DNA from: Nematostella vectensis | Lineage: Eukaryota > Cnidaria > Anthozoa > Actiniaria > Edwardsiidae | Direction of reading: 5' to 3' | DNA length: 64,000 nucleotides | Assembly (NCBI RefSeq): GCF_932526225.1 | Contig: NC_064039.1 | Coordinates: forward strand, 17,788,639 to 17,852,638 | Part shown: positions 24,246-38,172 of the stretch, one piece after another | Layout: each line of letters opens with the position of its first letter | Numbering within the stretch: position 1 is the first letter of the stretch | Notes under the pieces: generated by a model | What the model was told of the DNA's origin: nothing | Databases searched by the model: none | Seen by the model: the letters and a program-made list of their open reading frames with translations, nothing else | Program-made: the position numbers and the translations under genes

Positions 24246-25363
24246 GGTATCATTCAAACCCTGACATTCCCCGGCGTGTGTTGCGCTATTCGGTTTTTTC
24301 ATAAGTGCGCATGCGCAGAAATTTTTTCCAAAAAAACTGTGTCCCGGAAGGTAGGGGACAACTTTTCGGGTCTATATACTTGAGCTAAAATTCTCAAACT
24401 CGGTAAGATCTATGTACTCATAAAGGGCTATCTAACCCTGCAATCAGATTTCGAATCGATCAAGAATTGACAAAAGCCGGTAATCTTTTTCCCTACCTTC
24501 AGAGACATTTTGAGTAGGGCCTGGGGACTAGGAATTAAGTCCGATTGATCTCAAACTTGGTCAGCATGAAGAAAGTATCAGCACTTAGTAAAGGTTAGAA
24601 AATCAAAAGCATAGCTTCAAAGTAAAGCTGTTAAAAAAGGCCGGAAAAAAGGCCAAATTGCACCTTCTCCCTAGAAAAACTTTGCAAATATTGACTTTGG
24701 AGGACAACAAACTGCCTAGCGCCTATATGGTTTTTCAAGAGCTTTCGAATGAGCTTATGCACGTTAAGATTGGAGGAGTTTGAGTTTTTCAGTTGTCAAA
24801 CAGGGTCCAAAAGTGGTCAAAGGTAGAATATGAGCATTTCTGAAGTTAGTCGTAGCCTGCCCAAAGTCACGGGGAAGGTCCAACTATGCTAGTAGACACT
24901 AACTAAGAAAGATTCAGGACGAAGATTGAAGTTTACACTTTTTTTTGCAAACTTCCCAAAAATTTTTCTGTGCCGACGATTTCTTTCGATTTTCAAAAAA
25001 TTCCCACGAGCCAAGAATAAGCAGCAAACAATACTTTGATGTATGAGCTTAGTGTCCATGCGCATCTCTATATCATAAGCGAAAGAAATCTCCAGAAACG
25101 ATTTTGCAAAAACGACTTTTTGGGGGTTAAAAATGGTCCAAATTGCACATTCTACCAAAAATATTTTGGCAAATATTGACTTTGGAGGAAAACAAACTGC
25201 AGAGCGCCTATATGGTTTTTCCAGGGCTTTCGAATGAATCTATGCACGTTAAGATTGGAGGAGTTTGAGTTTTTCAGTGTTCAAACAAGGTCCAAAAAAG
25301 GTCCAAAATCTAAAAACTTCAAAAAACAAAACTTCTTAATACTTGTCCAAATGAGCCGAAAAT
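24246..25363. repeat. Extra long unit, subtype D (mosaic of E and F)
   Basis: 1118 bp, directly followed by another L. The left part of Y matches E (GAGCCAAGAATA, TTGATGTATG) and the right part matches F (TTTTGCAAAAACG, CCAGGGC, CAAACAAGGTCC, ACAAAACTTC). GTTTACAC near 24931 is shared only with the D unit at 48619. It sits between two A-B-B-C blocks. Confidence 0.88.
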
Positions 25364-27103
25364 GGTATCATTCGAACCCTGACATTCCCCGGCGTGTGTT
25401 GCGCTATTCGGTTTTTTCATAAGTGCGCATGCGCAGAAATTTTTTCCAAAAAAACTGTGTCCCGGAAGGTAGGGGACAACTTTTCGGGTCTATATACTTG
25501 AGCTAAAATTCTCAAACTCGGTAAGATCTATGTACTCATAAAGGGCTATCTAACCCTGCAATCAGATTTCGAATCGATCAAGAATTGACAAAAGCCGGTA
25601 ATCTTTTTCCCTACCTTCAGAGACATTTTGAGTAGGGCCTGGGGACTAGGAATTAAGTCCGATTGATCTCAAACTTGGTCAGCATGAAGAAAGTATCAGC
25701 ACTTAGTAAAGGTTAGAAAATCAAAAGCATAGCTTCAAAGTAAAGCTGTTAAAAAAGGCCGGAAAAAAGGCCAAATTGCACCTTCTCCCTAGAAAAACTT
25801 TGCAAATATTGACTTTGGAGGACAACAAACTGCCTAGCGCCTATATGGTTTTTCAAGAGCTTTCGAATGAGCTTATGCACGTTAAGATTGGATGAGTTTG
25901 AGTTTTTCAGTTGTCAAACATGGTCCAAAAGTGGTCCAAGGTAGAATATGAGCATTTCTGAAGTTAGTCGTAGCCTGCCCAAAGTCACGGGGAAGGTCCA
26001 ACTATGCTAGTAGACACTAACCAAGAAAGATTCAGGACGAAGATTGAAGTTCAGACTTTTTTTTGCAAACTTCCCAAAAATTTTTTTGTGCCCACGATTT
26101 CTTTCGATTTTCAAAAAATTCCCACGAACCAGAAATAAGCAGCAAACAATACTTTCATGTATGAGCTTAGTGTCCATGCGCATCTCTATATCATAAGCGA
26201 AAGAAATCTCCAGAAACGATTTTGCAAGTACGACTTTTTGGGGGTTAAAAATGGTCCAAATTGCAAATTCTACCAAAAATATTTTGGCAAATATTGACTT
26301 TGGAGGAAAACAAACTGCAGAGCGCCTATATGGTTTTTCCAGGGCTTTCGAATGAATCTATGCACGTTAAGATTGGAGGAGTTTGAGTTTTTCAGTGTTC
26401 AAATAAGGTCCTAAAAAGGTCCAAAATCTAAAAACTTCAAAAAACCAAAATTCTTAATACTTGTCCAAATGAGCCGAAAATGGTATCATTCGAACCCTGA
26501 CATTCCCCGGCGTGTGTTGCGCTATTCGGATTTTTCATAAGTGCGCATGCGCAGAAATTTTTTCCAAAAAAACTGTGTCCCGGAAGGTAGGGGACAACTT
26601 TTCGGGTCTATATACTTGAGCTAAAATTCTCAAACTCGGCAATATCTATGTACTCATAAAGGGCTATCTAACCCTGCAATCAGATTTCGAATCGATCAAG
26701 AATTGACAAAAGCCGCTAATCGTTTTCCCTACCTTCCGTGACATATTGAGTAGGGCCTGGGGACTAGGAATTGAGTCCGATTGATCTCAAACTTGGTCAG
26801 CATGAAGAAAGTATCAGCACTTAGTAAAGGTTAGAAAATCAAAAGCATAGCTTCAAAGTAAAGCTGTTAAAAAAGGCCGGAAAAAAGGCCAAATTGCACC
26901 TTCTCCTTAGAAAAACTTTGCAAATATTGACTTTGGAGGACAACAAACTGCCTAGCGCCTATATGGTTTTTCAAGAGCTTTCGAATGAGCCTATGCACGT
27001 TAAGATTGGATGAGTTTGAGTTTTTCAGTGTTCAAACAAGGTCCAAAATCTAAAAACTTCAAAAAACAAAACTTCTTAATACTTGTCCAAATGAGCCGAA
27101 AAA
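25364..27103. repeat. L+S dimer, subtype A
   Basis: L 1118 bp, S (from 26482) 622 bp. ATTTTTTTGTGCCC near 26078 (normally ATTTTTCTGTGCCC) is shared only with the A unit at 49737. Confidence 0.88.
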
Positions 27104-28843
27104 GGTATCATTCGAACCCTGACATTCCCCGGCGTGTGTTGCGCTATTCGGTTTTTTCATAAGTGCGCATGCGCAGAAATTTTTTCCAAAAAAACTGTGT
27201 CCCGGAAGGTAGGGGACAACTTTTCGGGTCTATATACTTGAGCTAAAATTCTCAAACTCGGTAAGATCTATGTACTCATAAAGGGCTATCTAACCCTGCA
27301 ATCAGATTTCGAATCGATCAAGAATTGACAAAAGCCGGTAATCTTTTTTCCTACCTTCAGAGACATTTTGAGTAGGGCCTGGGGACTAGGAATTAAGTCC
27401 GATTGATCTCAAACTTGGTCAGCATGAAGAAAGTATCAGCACTTTGTAAAGGTTAGAAAATCAAAAGCATAGCTTCAAAGTAAAGCTGTTAAAAAAGGCC
27501 GGAAAAAAGGCCAAATTGCACCTTCTCCCTAGAAAAACTTTGCAAATATTGACTTTGGAGGACAACAAACTGCCTAGCGCCTATATGGTTTTTCAAGAGC
27601 TTTCGAATGAGCTGATGCACGTTAAGATTGGATGAGTTTGAGTTTTTCAGTTGTCAAACAAGGTCCAAAAGTGGTCCAAGGTAGAATATGAGCATTTCTG
27701 AAGTTAGTCGTAGCCTGCCCAAAGTCACGGGGAAGGTTCAACTATGCTAGTAGACACTAACTAAGAAAGATTCAGGACGAAGATTGAAGTTTAGACTTTT
27801 TTTTGCAAACTTCCCAAAAAATTTTCTGTGCCGACGATTTCTTTCGATTTTCAAAAAATTCCCACGAACCAGAAATAAGCAGCAAACAATACTTTCATGT
27901 ATGAGCTTAGTGTCCATGCGCATCTCTATATCATAAGCGAAAGAAATCTCCAGAAACGATTTTGGAAACACGACTTTTTGGGGGTTAAAAATGGTCCAAA
28001 TTGCACATTCTACCAAAAATATTTTGGCAAATATTGACTTTGGAGGAAAACAAACTGCAGAGCGCCTATATGGTTTTTCCAGAGCTTTCGAATGAATCTA
28101 TGCACGTTAAGATTGGAGGAGTTTGAGTTTTTCAGTGTTCAAATAAGGCCCTTAAAAGGTCCAAAATCTAAAAACTTCAAAAAACCAAAATTCTTAATAC
28201 TTGTCCAAATGAGCCGAAAATGGTATCATTCGAACCCTGACATTCCCCGGCGTGTGTTGCGCTATTCGGATTTTTCATAAGTGCGCATGCGCAGAAATTT
28301 TTTCCAAAAAAACTGTGTCCCGGAAGGTAGGGGACAACTTTTCGGGTCTATATACTTGAGCTAAAATTCTCAAACTCGGCAATATCTATGTACTCATAAA
28401 GGGCTATCTAACCCTGCAATCAGATTTCGAATCGATCAAGAATTGACAAAAGCCGCTAATCGTTTTCCCTACCTTCCGTGACATATTGAGTAGGGCCTGG
28501 GGACTAGGAATTGAGTCCGATTGATCTCAAACTTGGTCAGCATGAAGAAAGTATCAGCACTTAGTAAAGGTTAGAAAATCAAAAGCATAGCTTCAAAGTA
28601 AAGCTGTTGAAAAAGGCCGGAAAAAAGGCCAAATTGCACCTTCTCCCTAGAAAAACTTTGCAAATATTGACTTTGGAGGACAACAAACTGCCTAGCGCCT
28701 ATATGGTTTTTCAAGAGCTTTCGAATGAGCCTATGCACGTTAAGATTGGATGAGTTTGAGTTTTTCAGTGTTCAAACAAGGTCCAAAATCTAAAAACTTC
28801 AAAAAACAAAACTTCTTAATACTTGTCCAAATGAGCCGAAAAA
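27104..28843. repeat. L+S dimer, subtype B
   Basis: L 1118 bp, S (from 28222) 622 bp. GGAAGGTTCAAC near 27731 is shared only with the B unit at 51477. Confidence 0.88.
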
Positions 28844-30584
28844 GGTATCATTCGAACCCTGACATTCCCCGGCGTGTGTTGCGCTATTCGGTTTTTTCAT
28901 AAGTGCGCATGCGCAGAAATTTTTTCCAAAAAAACTGTGTCCCGGAAGGTAGGGGACAACTTTTCGGGTCTATATACTTGAGCTAAAATTCTCAAACTCG
29001 GTAAGATCTATGTACTCATAAAGGGCTATCTAACCCTGCAATCAGATTTCGAATCGATCAAGAATTGACAAAAGCCGGTAATCTTTTTTCCTACCTTCAG
29101 AGACATTTTGAGTAGGGCCTGGGGACTAGGAATTAAGTCCGATTGATCTCAAACTTGGTCAGCATGAAGAAAGTATCAGCACTTTGTAAAGGTTAGAAAA
29201 TCAAAAGCATAGCTTCAAAGTAAAGCTGTTAAAAAAGGCCGGAAAAAAGGCCAAATTGCACCTTCTCCCTAGAAAAACTTTGCAAATATTGACTTTGGAG
29301 GACAACAAACTGCCTAGCGCCTATATGGTTTTTCAAGAGCTTTCGAATGAGCTGATGCACGTTAAGATTGGATGAGTTTGAGTTTTTCAGTTGTCAAACA
29401 AGGTCCAAAAGTGGTCCAAGGTAGAATATGAGCATTTCTGAAGTTAGTCGTAGCCTGCCCAAAGTCACGGGGAAGGTCCAACTATGCTAGTAGACACTAA
29501 CTAAGAAAGATTCAGGACGAAGATTGAAGTTTAGACTTTTTTTTGCAAACTTCCCAAAAAATTTTCTGTGCCGACGATTTCTTTCGATTTTCAAAAAATT
29601 CCCACGAACCAGAAATAAGCAGCAAACAATACTTTCATGTATGAGCTTAGTGTCCATGCGCATCTCTATATCATAAGCGAAAGAAATCTCCAGAAACGAT
29701 TTTGGAAACACGACTTTTTGGGGGTTAAAAATGGTCCAAATTGCACATTCTACCAAAAATATTTTGGCAAATATTGACTTTGGAGGAAAACAAACTGCAG
29801 AGCGCCTATATGGTTTTTCCAGAGCTTTCGAATGAATCTATGCACGTTAAGATTGGAGGAGTTTGAGTTTTTCAGTGTTCAAATAAGGCCCTAAAAAGGT
29901 CCAAAATCTAAAAACTTCAAAAAACCAAAATTCTTAATACTTGTCCAAATGAGCCGAAAATGGTATCATTCGAACCCTGACATTCTTTGGCGTGTGTTGC
30001 GCTATTCGGTTTTTTTCATAAGTGCGCATGCGCAGAAATTTTTTCCAAAAAAACTGTGTCACGGAGGGTAGGGGACAACTTTTCGGGTCTATATACTTGA
30101 GCTAAAATTCTAAAACTCGGCAATATCTATGTACTCATAAAGGGCTATCTAACCCTGCAATCAGATTTCGAATCGATTAAGAATTGACAAAAGCCGCTAA
30201 TCTTTTTCCCTACCTTCCGGGACATTTTGAGTAGGGCCTGGGGACTAGGAATTAAATCCGATTGATCTCAAACTTGGTCAGCATGAAGAAAGTATCAGCA
30301 CTTAGTAAAGGTTAGAAAATCAAAAGCATAGCTTCAAAGTAAAGCTGTTAAAAAAGGCCGGAAAAAAGGCCAAATTGCACCTTCTCCTTAGAAAAACTTT
30401 GCAAATATTGACTTTGGAGGACAACAAACTGCCTAGCGCCTATATGGTTTTTCAAGAGCTTTCGAATGAGCCTATGCACGTTAAGATTGGATGAGTTTGA
30501 GTTTTTCAGTGTTCAAACAAGGTCCAAAATCTAAAAACTTCAAAAAACAAAACTTCTTAATACTTGTCCAAATGAGCCGAAAAA
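28844..30584. repeat. L+S dimer, subtype B, with CTTTGG-type S
   Basis: L 1118 bp, S (from 29962) 623 bp. The S carries ATTCTTTGGCG and TGTCACGGAG. ATCGATTAAG near 30173 is a private C-to-T change. Confidence 0.88.
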
Positions 30585-32328
30585 GGTATCATTCGAACCC
30601 TGACATTCCCCGGCGTGTGTTGCGCTATTCGGTTTTTTCATAAGTGCGCATGCGCAGAAATTTTTTCCAAAAAAACTGTGTCCCGGAAGGTAGGGGACAA
30701 CTTTTCGGGTCTATATACTTGAGCTAAAATTCTCAAACTCGGTAAGATCTATGTACTCATAAAGGGCTATCTAACCCTGCAATCAGATTTCGAATCGATC
30801 AAGAATTGACAAAAGCCGGTAATCTTTTTCCCTACCTTCAGAGACATTTTGAGTAGGGCCTGGGGACTAGGAATTAAGTCCGATTGATCTCAAACTTGGT
30901 CAGCATGAAGAAAGTATCAGCACTTAGTAAAGGTTAGAAAATCAAAATCATAGCTTCAAAGTAAAGCTGTTAAAAAAGGCCGGAAAAAAGGCCAAATTGC
31001 ACCTTCTCCCTAGAAAAACTTTGCAAATATTGACTTTGGAGGACAACAAACTGCCTAGCGCCTATATGGTTTTTCAAGAGCTTTCGAATGAGCTTATGCA
31101 AGTTAAGATTGGATGAGTTTGAGTTTTTCAGTTGTCAAACAAGGTCCAAAAGTGGTCCAAGGTAGAATATGAGCATTTCTGAAGTTAGTCGTAGCCTGCC
31201 CAAAGTCACGGGGAAGGTCCAACTATGTTAGTAGACACTAACTAAGAAAGATTCAGGACGAAGATTGAAGTTTAGACTTTTTTTTTGCAAACTTCCCAAA
31301 AATTTTTCTGTGCCGACGATTTCTTTCGATTTTCAAAAAATTCCCACAAACCAGAAATAAGCAGCAAACAATACTTTCATGTATGAGCTTAGTGTCCATG
31401 CGCATCTCTATATCATAAGCAAAAGAAATCTCCAGAAACGATTTTGCAAGTACGACTTTTTGGGGGTTAAAAATGGTCCAAATTGCACATTCTACCAAAA
31501 ATATTTTGGCAAATATTGACTTTGGAGGAAAACAAACTGCAGAGCGCCTATATGGTTTTTCCAGAGCTTTCGAATGAATCTATGCACGTTAAGATTGGAG
31601 GAGTTTGAGTTTTTCAGTGTTCAAATAAGGCCCTAAAAAGGTCCAAAATCTAAAAACTTCAAAAAACCAAAATTCTTAATACTTGTCCAAATGAGCCGAA
31701 AATGGTATCATTCGAACCCTGACATTCCCCGGCGTGTGTTGCGCTATTCGGTTTTTTTTTCATAAGTGCGCATGCGCAGAAATTTTTTCCAAAAAAACTG
31801 TGTCCCGGAGGGTAGGGGACAACTTTTCGGGTCTATATACTTGAGCTAAAATTCTCAAACTCGGCAATATCTATGTACTCATAAAGGGCTATCTAACCCT
31901 GCAATCAGATTTCGAATCGATCAAGAATTGACAAAAGCCGCTAATCTTTTTCCCTACCTTCCGGGACATTTTGAGTAGGGCCTGGGGACTAGGAATTGAG
32001 TCCGAATGATCTCAAACTTGGTCAGCATGAAGAAAGTATCAGCACTTAGTAAAGGTTAGAAAATCAAAAGCATAGCTTCAAAGTAAAGCTGTTAAAAAAG
32101 GCCGGAAAAAAGGCCAAATTGCACCTTCTCCTTAGAAAAACTTTGCAAATATTGACTTTGGAGGACAACAAACTGCCTAGCGCCTATATGGTTTTTCAAG
32201 AGCTTTCGAATGAGCCTATGCACGTTAAGATTGGATGAGTTTGAGTTTTTCAGTGTTCAAACAAGGTCCAAAATCTAAAAACTTCAAAAAACAAAACTTC
32301 TTAATACTTGTCCAAATGAGCCGAAAAT
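30585..32328. repeat. L+S dimer, subtype C, with a 9-T run in Y
   Basis: L 1119 bp, S (from 31704) 625 bp. The T-run before GCAAAC near 31280 has nine T instead of eight, which breaks the frame seen in other Y modules. ACTATGTTAG near 31223 is shared with C units at 38173 and 54958. The S has GTCCGAATGATC and a long T-run near 31751. Confidence 0.88.
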
Positions 32329-32952
32329 GGTATCATTCGAACCCTGACATTCCCCGGCGTGTGTTGCGCTATTCGGTTTTTTTTCATAAGTGCGCATGCG
32401 CAGAAATTTTTTCCAAAAAAACTGTGTCCCGGAGGGTAGGGGACAACTTTTCGGGTCTATATACTTGAGCTAAAATTCTCAAACTCGGCAATATCTATGT
32501 ACTCATAAAGGGCTATCTAACCCTGCAATCAGATTTCGAATCGATCAAGAATTGACAAAAGCCGCTAATCTTTTTCCCTACCTTCCGGGACATTTTGAGT
32601 AGGGCCTGGGGACTAGGAATTGAGTCCGAATGATCTCAAACTTGGTCAGCATGAAGAAAGTATCAGCACTTAGTAAAGGTTAGAAAATCAAAAGCATAGC
32701 TTCAAAGTAAAGCTGTTAAAAAAGGCCGGAAAAAAGGCCAAATTGCACCTTCTCCTTAGAAAAACTTTGCAAATATTGACTTTGGAGGACAACAAACTGC
32801 CTAGCGCCTATATGGTTTTTCAAGAGCTTTCGAATGAGCCTATGCACGTTAAGATTGGATGAGTTTGAGTTTTTCAGTGTTCAAACAAGGTCCAAAATCT
32901 AAAAACTTCAAAAAACAAAACTTCTTAATACTTGTCCAAATGAGCCGAAAAA
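32329..32952. repeat. Extra short unit: tandem copy of the preceding S
   Basis: 624 bp, nearly identical to 31704-32328, including the GTCCGAATGATC variant near 32623. It has one T fewer in the T-run near 32377. This is the plainest one-unit duplication in the window and also creates a longer chance reading frame at 32235-32468. Confidence 0.9.
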
Positions 32953-34692
32953 GGTATCATTCGAACCCTGACATTCCCCGGCGTGTGTTGCGCTATTCGG
33001 TTTTTTCATAAGTGCGCATGCGCAGAAATTTTTTCCAAAAAAACTGTGTCCCGGAAGGTAGGGGACAACTTTTCGGGTCTATATACTTGAGCTAAAATTC
33101 TCAAACTCGGTAAGATCTATGTACTCATAAAGGGCTATCTAACCCTGCAATCAGATTTCGAATCGATCAAGAATTGACAAAAGCCGGTAATCTTTTTCCC
33201 TACCTTCAGAGACATTTTGAGTAGGGCCTGGGGACTAGGAATTAAGTCCGATTGATCTCAAACTTGGTCAGCATGAAGAAAGTATCAGCACTTAGTAAAG
33301 GTTAGAAAATCAAAAGCATAGCTTCAAAGTAAAGCTGTTAAAAAAGGCCGGAAAAAAGGCCAAATTGCACCTTCTCCCTAGAAAAACTTTGCAAATATTG
33401 ACTTTGGAGGACAACAAACTGCCTAGCGCCTATATGGTTTTTCAAGAGCTTTCGAATGAGCTTATGCACGTTAAGATTGGATGAGTTTGAGTTTTTCAGT
33501 TGTCAAACATGGTCCAAAAGTGGTCCAAGGTAGAATATGAGCATTTCTGAAGTTAGTCGTAGCCTGCCCAAAGTCACGGGGAAGGTCCAACTATGCTAGT
33601 AGACACTAACCAAGAAAGATTCAGGACGAAGATTGAAGTTCAGACTTTTTTTTGCAAACTTCCCAAAAATTTTTCTGTGCCCACGATTTCTTTCGATTTT
33701 CAAAAAATTCCCACGAACCAGAAATAAGCAGCAAACAATACTTTCATGTATGAGCTTAGTGTCCATGCGCATCTCTATATCATAAGCGAAAGAAATCTCC
33801 AGAAACGATTTTGCAAGTACGACTTTTTGGGGGTTAAAAATGGTCCAAATTGCAAATTCTACCAAAAATATTTTGGCAAATATTGACTTTGGAGGAAAAC
33901 AAACTGCAGAGCGCCTATATGGTTTTTCCAGGGCTTTCGAATGAATCTATGCACGTTAAGATTGGAGGAGTTTGAGTTTTTCAGTGTTCAAATAAGGTCC
34001 TAAAAAGGTCCAAAATCTAAAAACTTCAAAAAACCAAAATTCTTAATACTTGTCCAAATGAGCCGAAAATGGTATCATTCGAACCCTGACATTCCCCGGC
34101 GTGTGTTGCGCTATTCGGATTTTTCATAAGTGCGCATGCGCAGAAATTTTTTCCAAAAAAACTGTGTCCCGGAAGGTAGGGGACAACTTTTCGGGTCTAT
34201 ATACTTGAGCTAAAATTCTCAAACTCGGCAATATCTATGTACTCATAAAGGGCTATCTAACCCTGCAATCAGATTTCGAATCGATCAAGAATTGACAAAA
34301 GCCGCTAATCGTTTTCCCTACCTTCCGGGACATATTGAGTAGGGCCTGGGGACTAGGAATTGAGTCCGATTGATCTCAAACTTGGTCAGCATGAAGAAAG
34401 TATCAGCACTTAGTAAAGGTTAGAAAATCAAAAGCATAGCTTCAAAGTAAAGCTGTTGAAAAAGGCCGGAAAAAAGGCCAAATTGCACCTTCTCCCTAGA
34501 AAAACTTTGCAAATATTGACTTTGGAGGACAACAAACTGCCTAGCGCCTATATGGTTTTTCAAGAGCTTTCGAATGAGCCTATGCACGTTAAGATTGGAT
34601 GAGTTTGAGTTTTTCAGTGTTCAAACAAGGTCCAAAATCTAAAAACTTCAAAAAACAAAACTTCTTAATACTTGTCCAAATGAGCCGAAAAA
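32953..34692. repeat. L+S dimer, subtype A
   Basis: L 1118 bp, S (from 34071) 622 bp. Very close to the dimer at 17283, including TTGCAAATTC near 33851 and CTTCCGGGACATATT in S. Confidence 0.88.
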
Positions 34693-36432
34693 GGTATCAT
34701 TCGAACCCTGACATTCCCCGGCGTGTGTTGCGCTATTCGGTTTTTTCATAAGTGCGCATGCGCAGAAATTTTTTCCAAAAAAACTGTGTCCCGGAAGGTA
34801 GGGGACAACTTTTCGGGTCTATATACTTGAGCTAAAATTCTCAAACTCGGTAAGATCTATGTACTCATAAAGGGCTATCTAACCCTGCAATCAGATTTCG
34901 AATCGATCAAGAATTGACAAAAGCCGGTAATCTTTTTTCCTACCTTCAGAGACATTTTGAGTAGGGCCTGGGGACTAGGAATTAAGTCCGATTGATCTCA
35001 AACTTGGTCAGCATGAAGAAAGTATCAGCACTTTGTAAAGGTTAGAAAATCAAAAGCATAGCTTCAAAGTAAAGCTGTTAAAAAAGGCCGGAAAAAAGGC
35101 CAAATTGCACCTTCTCCCTAGAAAAACTTTGCAAATATTGACTTTGGAGGACAACAAACTGCCTAGCGCCTATATGGTTTTTCAAGAGCTTTCGAATGAG
35201 CTGATGCACGTTAAGATTGGATGAGTTTGAGTTTTTCAGTTGTCAAACAAGGTCCAAAAGTGGTCCAAGGTAGAATATGAGCATTTCTGAAGTTAGTCGT
35301 AGCCTGCCCAAAGTCACGGGGAAGGTCCAACTATGCTAGTAGACACTAACTAAGAAAGATTCAGGACGAAGATTGAAGTTTAGACTTTTTTTTGCAAACT
35401 TCCCAAAAAATTTTCTGTGCCGACGATTTCTTTCGATTTTCAAAAAATTCCCACGAACCAGAAATAAGCAGCAAACAATACTTTCATGTATGAGCTTAGT
35501 GTCCATGCGCATCTCTATATCATAAGCGAAAGAAATCTCCAGAAACGATTTTGGAAACACGACTTTTTGGGGGTTAAAAATGGTCCAAATTGCACATTCT
35601 ACCAAAAATATTTTGGCAAATATTGACTTTGGAGGAAAACAAACTGCAGAGCGCCTATATGGTTTTTCCAGAGCTTTCGAATGAATCTATGCACGTTAAG
35701 ATTGGAGGAGTTTGAGTTTTTCAGTGTTCAAATAAGGCCCTTAAAAGGTCCAAAATCTAAAAACTTCAAAAAACCAAAATTCTTAATACTTGTCCAAATG
35801 AGCCGAAAATGGTATCATTCGAACCCTGACATTCCCCGGCGTGTGTTGCGCTATTCGGATTTTTCATAAGTGCGCATGCGCAGAAATTTTTTCCAAAAAA
35901 ACTGTGTCCCGGAAGGTAGGGGACAACTTTTCGGGTCTATATACTTGAGCTAAAATTCTCAAACTCGGCAATATCTATGTACTCATAAAGGGCTATCTAA
36001 CCCTGCAATCAGATTTCGAATCGATCAAGAATTGACAAAAGCCGCTAATCGTTTTCCCTACCTTCTGTGACATATTGAGTAGGGCCTGGGGACTAGGAAT
36101 TGAGTCCGATTGATCTCAAACTTGGTCAGCATGAAGAAAGTATCAGCACTTAGTAAAGGTTAGAAAATCAAAAGCATAGCTTCAAAGTAAAGCTGTTGAA
36201 AAAGGCCGGAAAAAAGGCCAAATTGCACCTTCTCCCTAGAAAAACTTTGCAAATATTGACTTTGGAGGACAACAAACTGCCTAGCGCCTATATGGTTTTT
36301 CAAGAGCTTTCGAATGAGCCTATGCACGTTAAGATTGGATGAGTTTGAGTTTTTCAGTGTTCAAACAAGGTCCAAAATCTAAAAACTTCAAAAAACAAAA
36401 CTTCTTAATACTTGTCCAAATGAGCCGAAAAA
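34693..36432. repeat. L+S dimer, subtype B
   Basis: L 1118 bp, S (from 35811) 622 bp. The S has a private CTTCTGTGAC near 36062 where related S units have CTTCCGTGAC. Confidence 0.88.
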
Positions 36433-38172
36433 GGTATCATTCGAACCCTGACATTCCCCGGCGTGTGTTGCGCTATTCGGTTTTTTCATAAGTGCGCATG
36501 CGCAGAAATTTTTTCCAAAAAAACTGTGTCCCGGAAGGTAGGGGACAACTTTTCGGGTCTATATACTTGAGCTAAAATTCTCAAACTCGGTAAGATCTAT
36601 GTACTCATAAAGGGCTATCTAACCCTGCAATCAGATTTCGAATCGATCAAGAATTGACAAAAGCCGGTAATCTTTTTTCCTACCTTCAGAGACATTTTGA
36701 GTAGGGCCTGGGGACTAGGAATTAAGTCCGATTGATCTCAAACTTGGTCAGCATGAAGAAAGTATCAGCACTTTGTAAAGGTTAGAAAATCAAAAGCATA
36801 GCTTCAAAGTAAAGCTGTTAAAAAAGGCCGGAAAAAAGGCCAAATTGCACCTTCTCCCTAGAAAAACTTTGCAAATATTGACTTTGGAGGACAACAAACT
36901 GCCTAGCGCCTATATGGTTTTTCAAGAGCTTTCGAATGAGCTGATGCACGTTAAGATTGGATGAGTTTGAGTTTTTCAGTTGTCAAACAAGGTCCAAAAG
37001 TGGTCCAAGGTAGAATATGAGCATTTCTGAAGTTAGTCGTAGCCTGCCCAAAGTCACGGGGAAGGTCCAACTATGCTAGTAGACACTAACTAAGAAAGAT
37101 TCAGGACGAAGATTGAAGTTTAGACTTTATTTTGCAAACTTCCCAAAAAATTTTCTGTGCCGACGATTTCTTTCGATTTTCAATAAATTCCCACGAACCA
37201 GAAATAAGCAGCAAACAATACTTTCATGTATGAGCTTAGTGTCCATGCGCATCTCTATATCATAAGCGAAAGAAATCTCCAGAAACGATTTTGGAAACAC
37301 GACTTTTTGGGGGTTAAAAATGGTCCAAATTGCACATTCTACCAAAAATATTTTGGCAAATATTGACTTTGGAGGAAAACAAACTGCAGAGCGCCTATAT
37401 GGTTTTTCCAGAGCTTTCGAATGAATCTATGCACGTTAAGATTGGAGGAGTTTGAGTTTTTCAGTGTTCAAATAAGGCCCTTAAAAGGTCCAAAATCTAA
37501 AAACTTCAAAAAACCAAAATTCTTAATACTTGTCCAAATGAGCCGAAAATGGTATCATTCGAACCCTGACATTCCCCGGCGTGTGTTGCGCTATTCGGAT
37601 TTTTCATAAGTGCGCATGCGCAGAAATTTTTTCCAAAAAAACTGTGTCCCGGAAGGTAGGGGACAACTTTTCGGGTCTATATACTTGAGCTAAAATTCTC
37701 AAACTCGGCAATATCTATGTACTCATAAAGGGCTATCTAACCCTGCAATCAGATTTCGAATCGATCAAGAATTGACTAAAGCCGCTAATCGTTTTCCCTA
37801 CCTTCCGTGACATATTGAGTAGGGCCTGGGGACTAGGAATTGAGTCCGATTGATCTCAAACTTGGTCAGCATGAAGAAAGTATCAGCACTTAGTAAAGGT
37901 TAGAAAATCAAAAGCATAGCTTCAAAGTAAAGCTGTTGAAAAAGGCCGGAAAAAAGGCCAAATTGCACCTTCTCCCTAGAAAAACTTTGCAAATATTGAC
38001 TTTGGAGGACAACAAACTGCCTAGCGCCTATATGGTTTTTCAAGAGCTTTCGAATGAGCCTATGCACGTTAAGATTGGATGAGTTTGAGTTTTTCAGTGT
38101 TCAAACAAGGTCCAAAATCTAAAAACTTCAAAAAACAAAACTTCTTAATACTTGTCCAAATGAGCCGAAAAA
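36433..38172. repeat. L+S dimer, subtype B, interrupted T-run
   Basis: L 1118 bp, S (from 37551) 622 bp. Private changes are GACTTTATTTTGC near 37124, CAATAAATTCC near 37182 and TTGACTAAAGCC near 37773. The first of these creates a stop in the minus-strand chance frame. Confidence 0.88.

Larger units (their letters stand above)
25364..32328. repeat. ~6.96-kb super-repeat A-B-B-C, copy 2
   Basis: 6965 bp; subtypes A, B, B, C. It corresponds to copy 5 at an offset of 24,373 bp and shares private variants with it. Confidence 0.88.
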
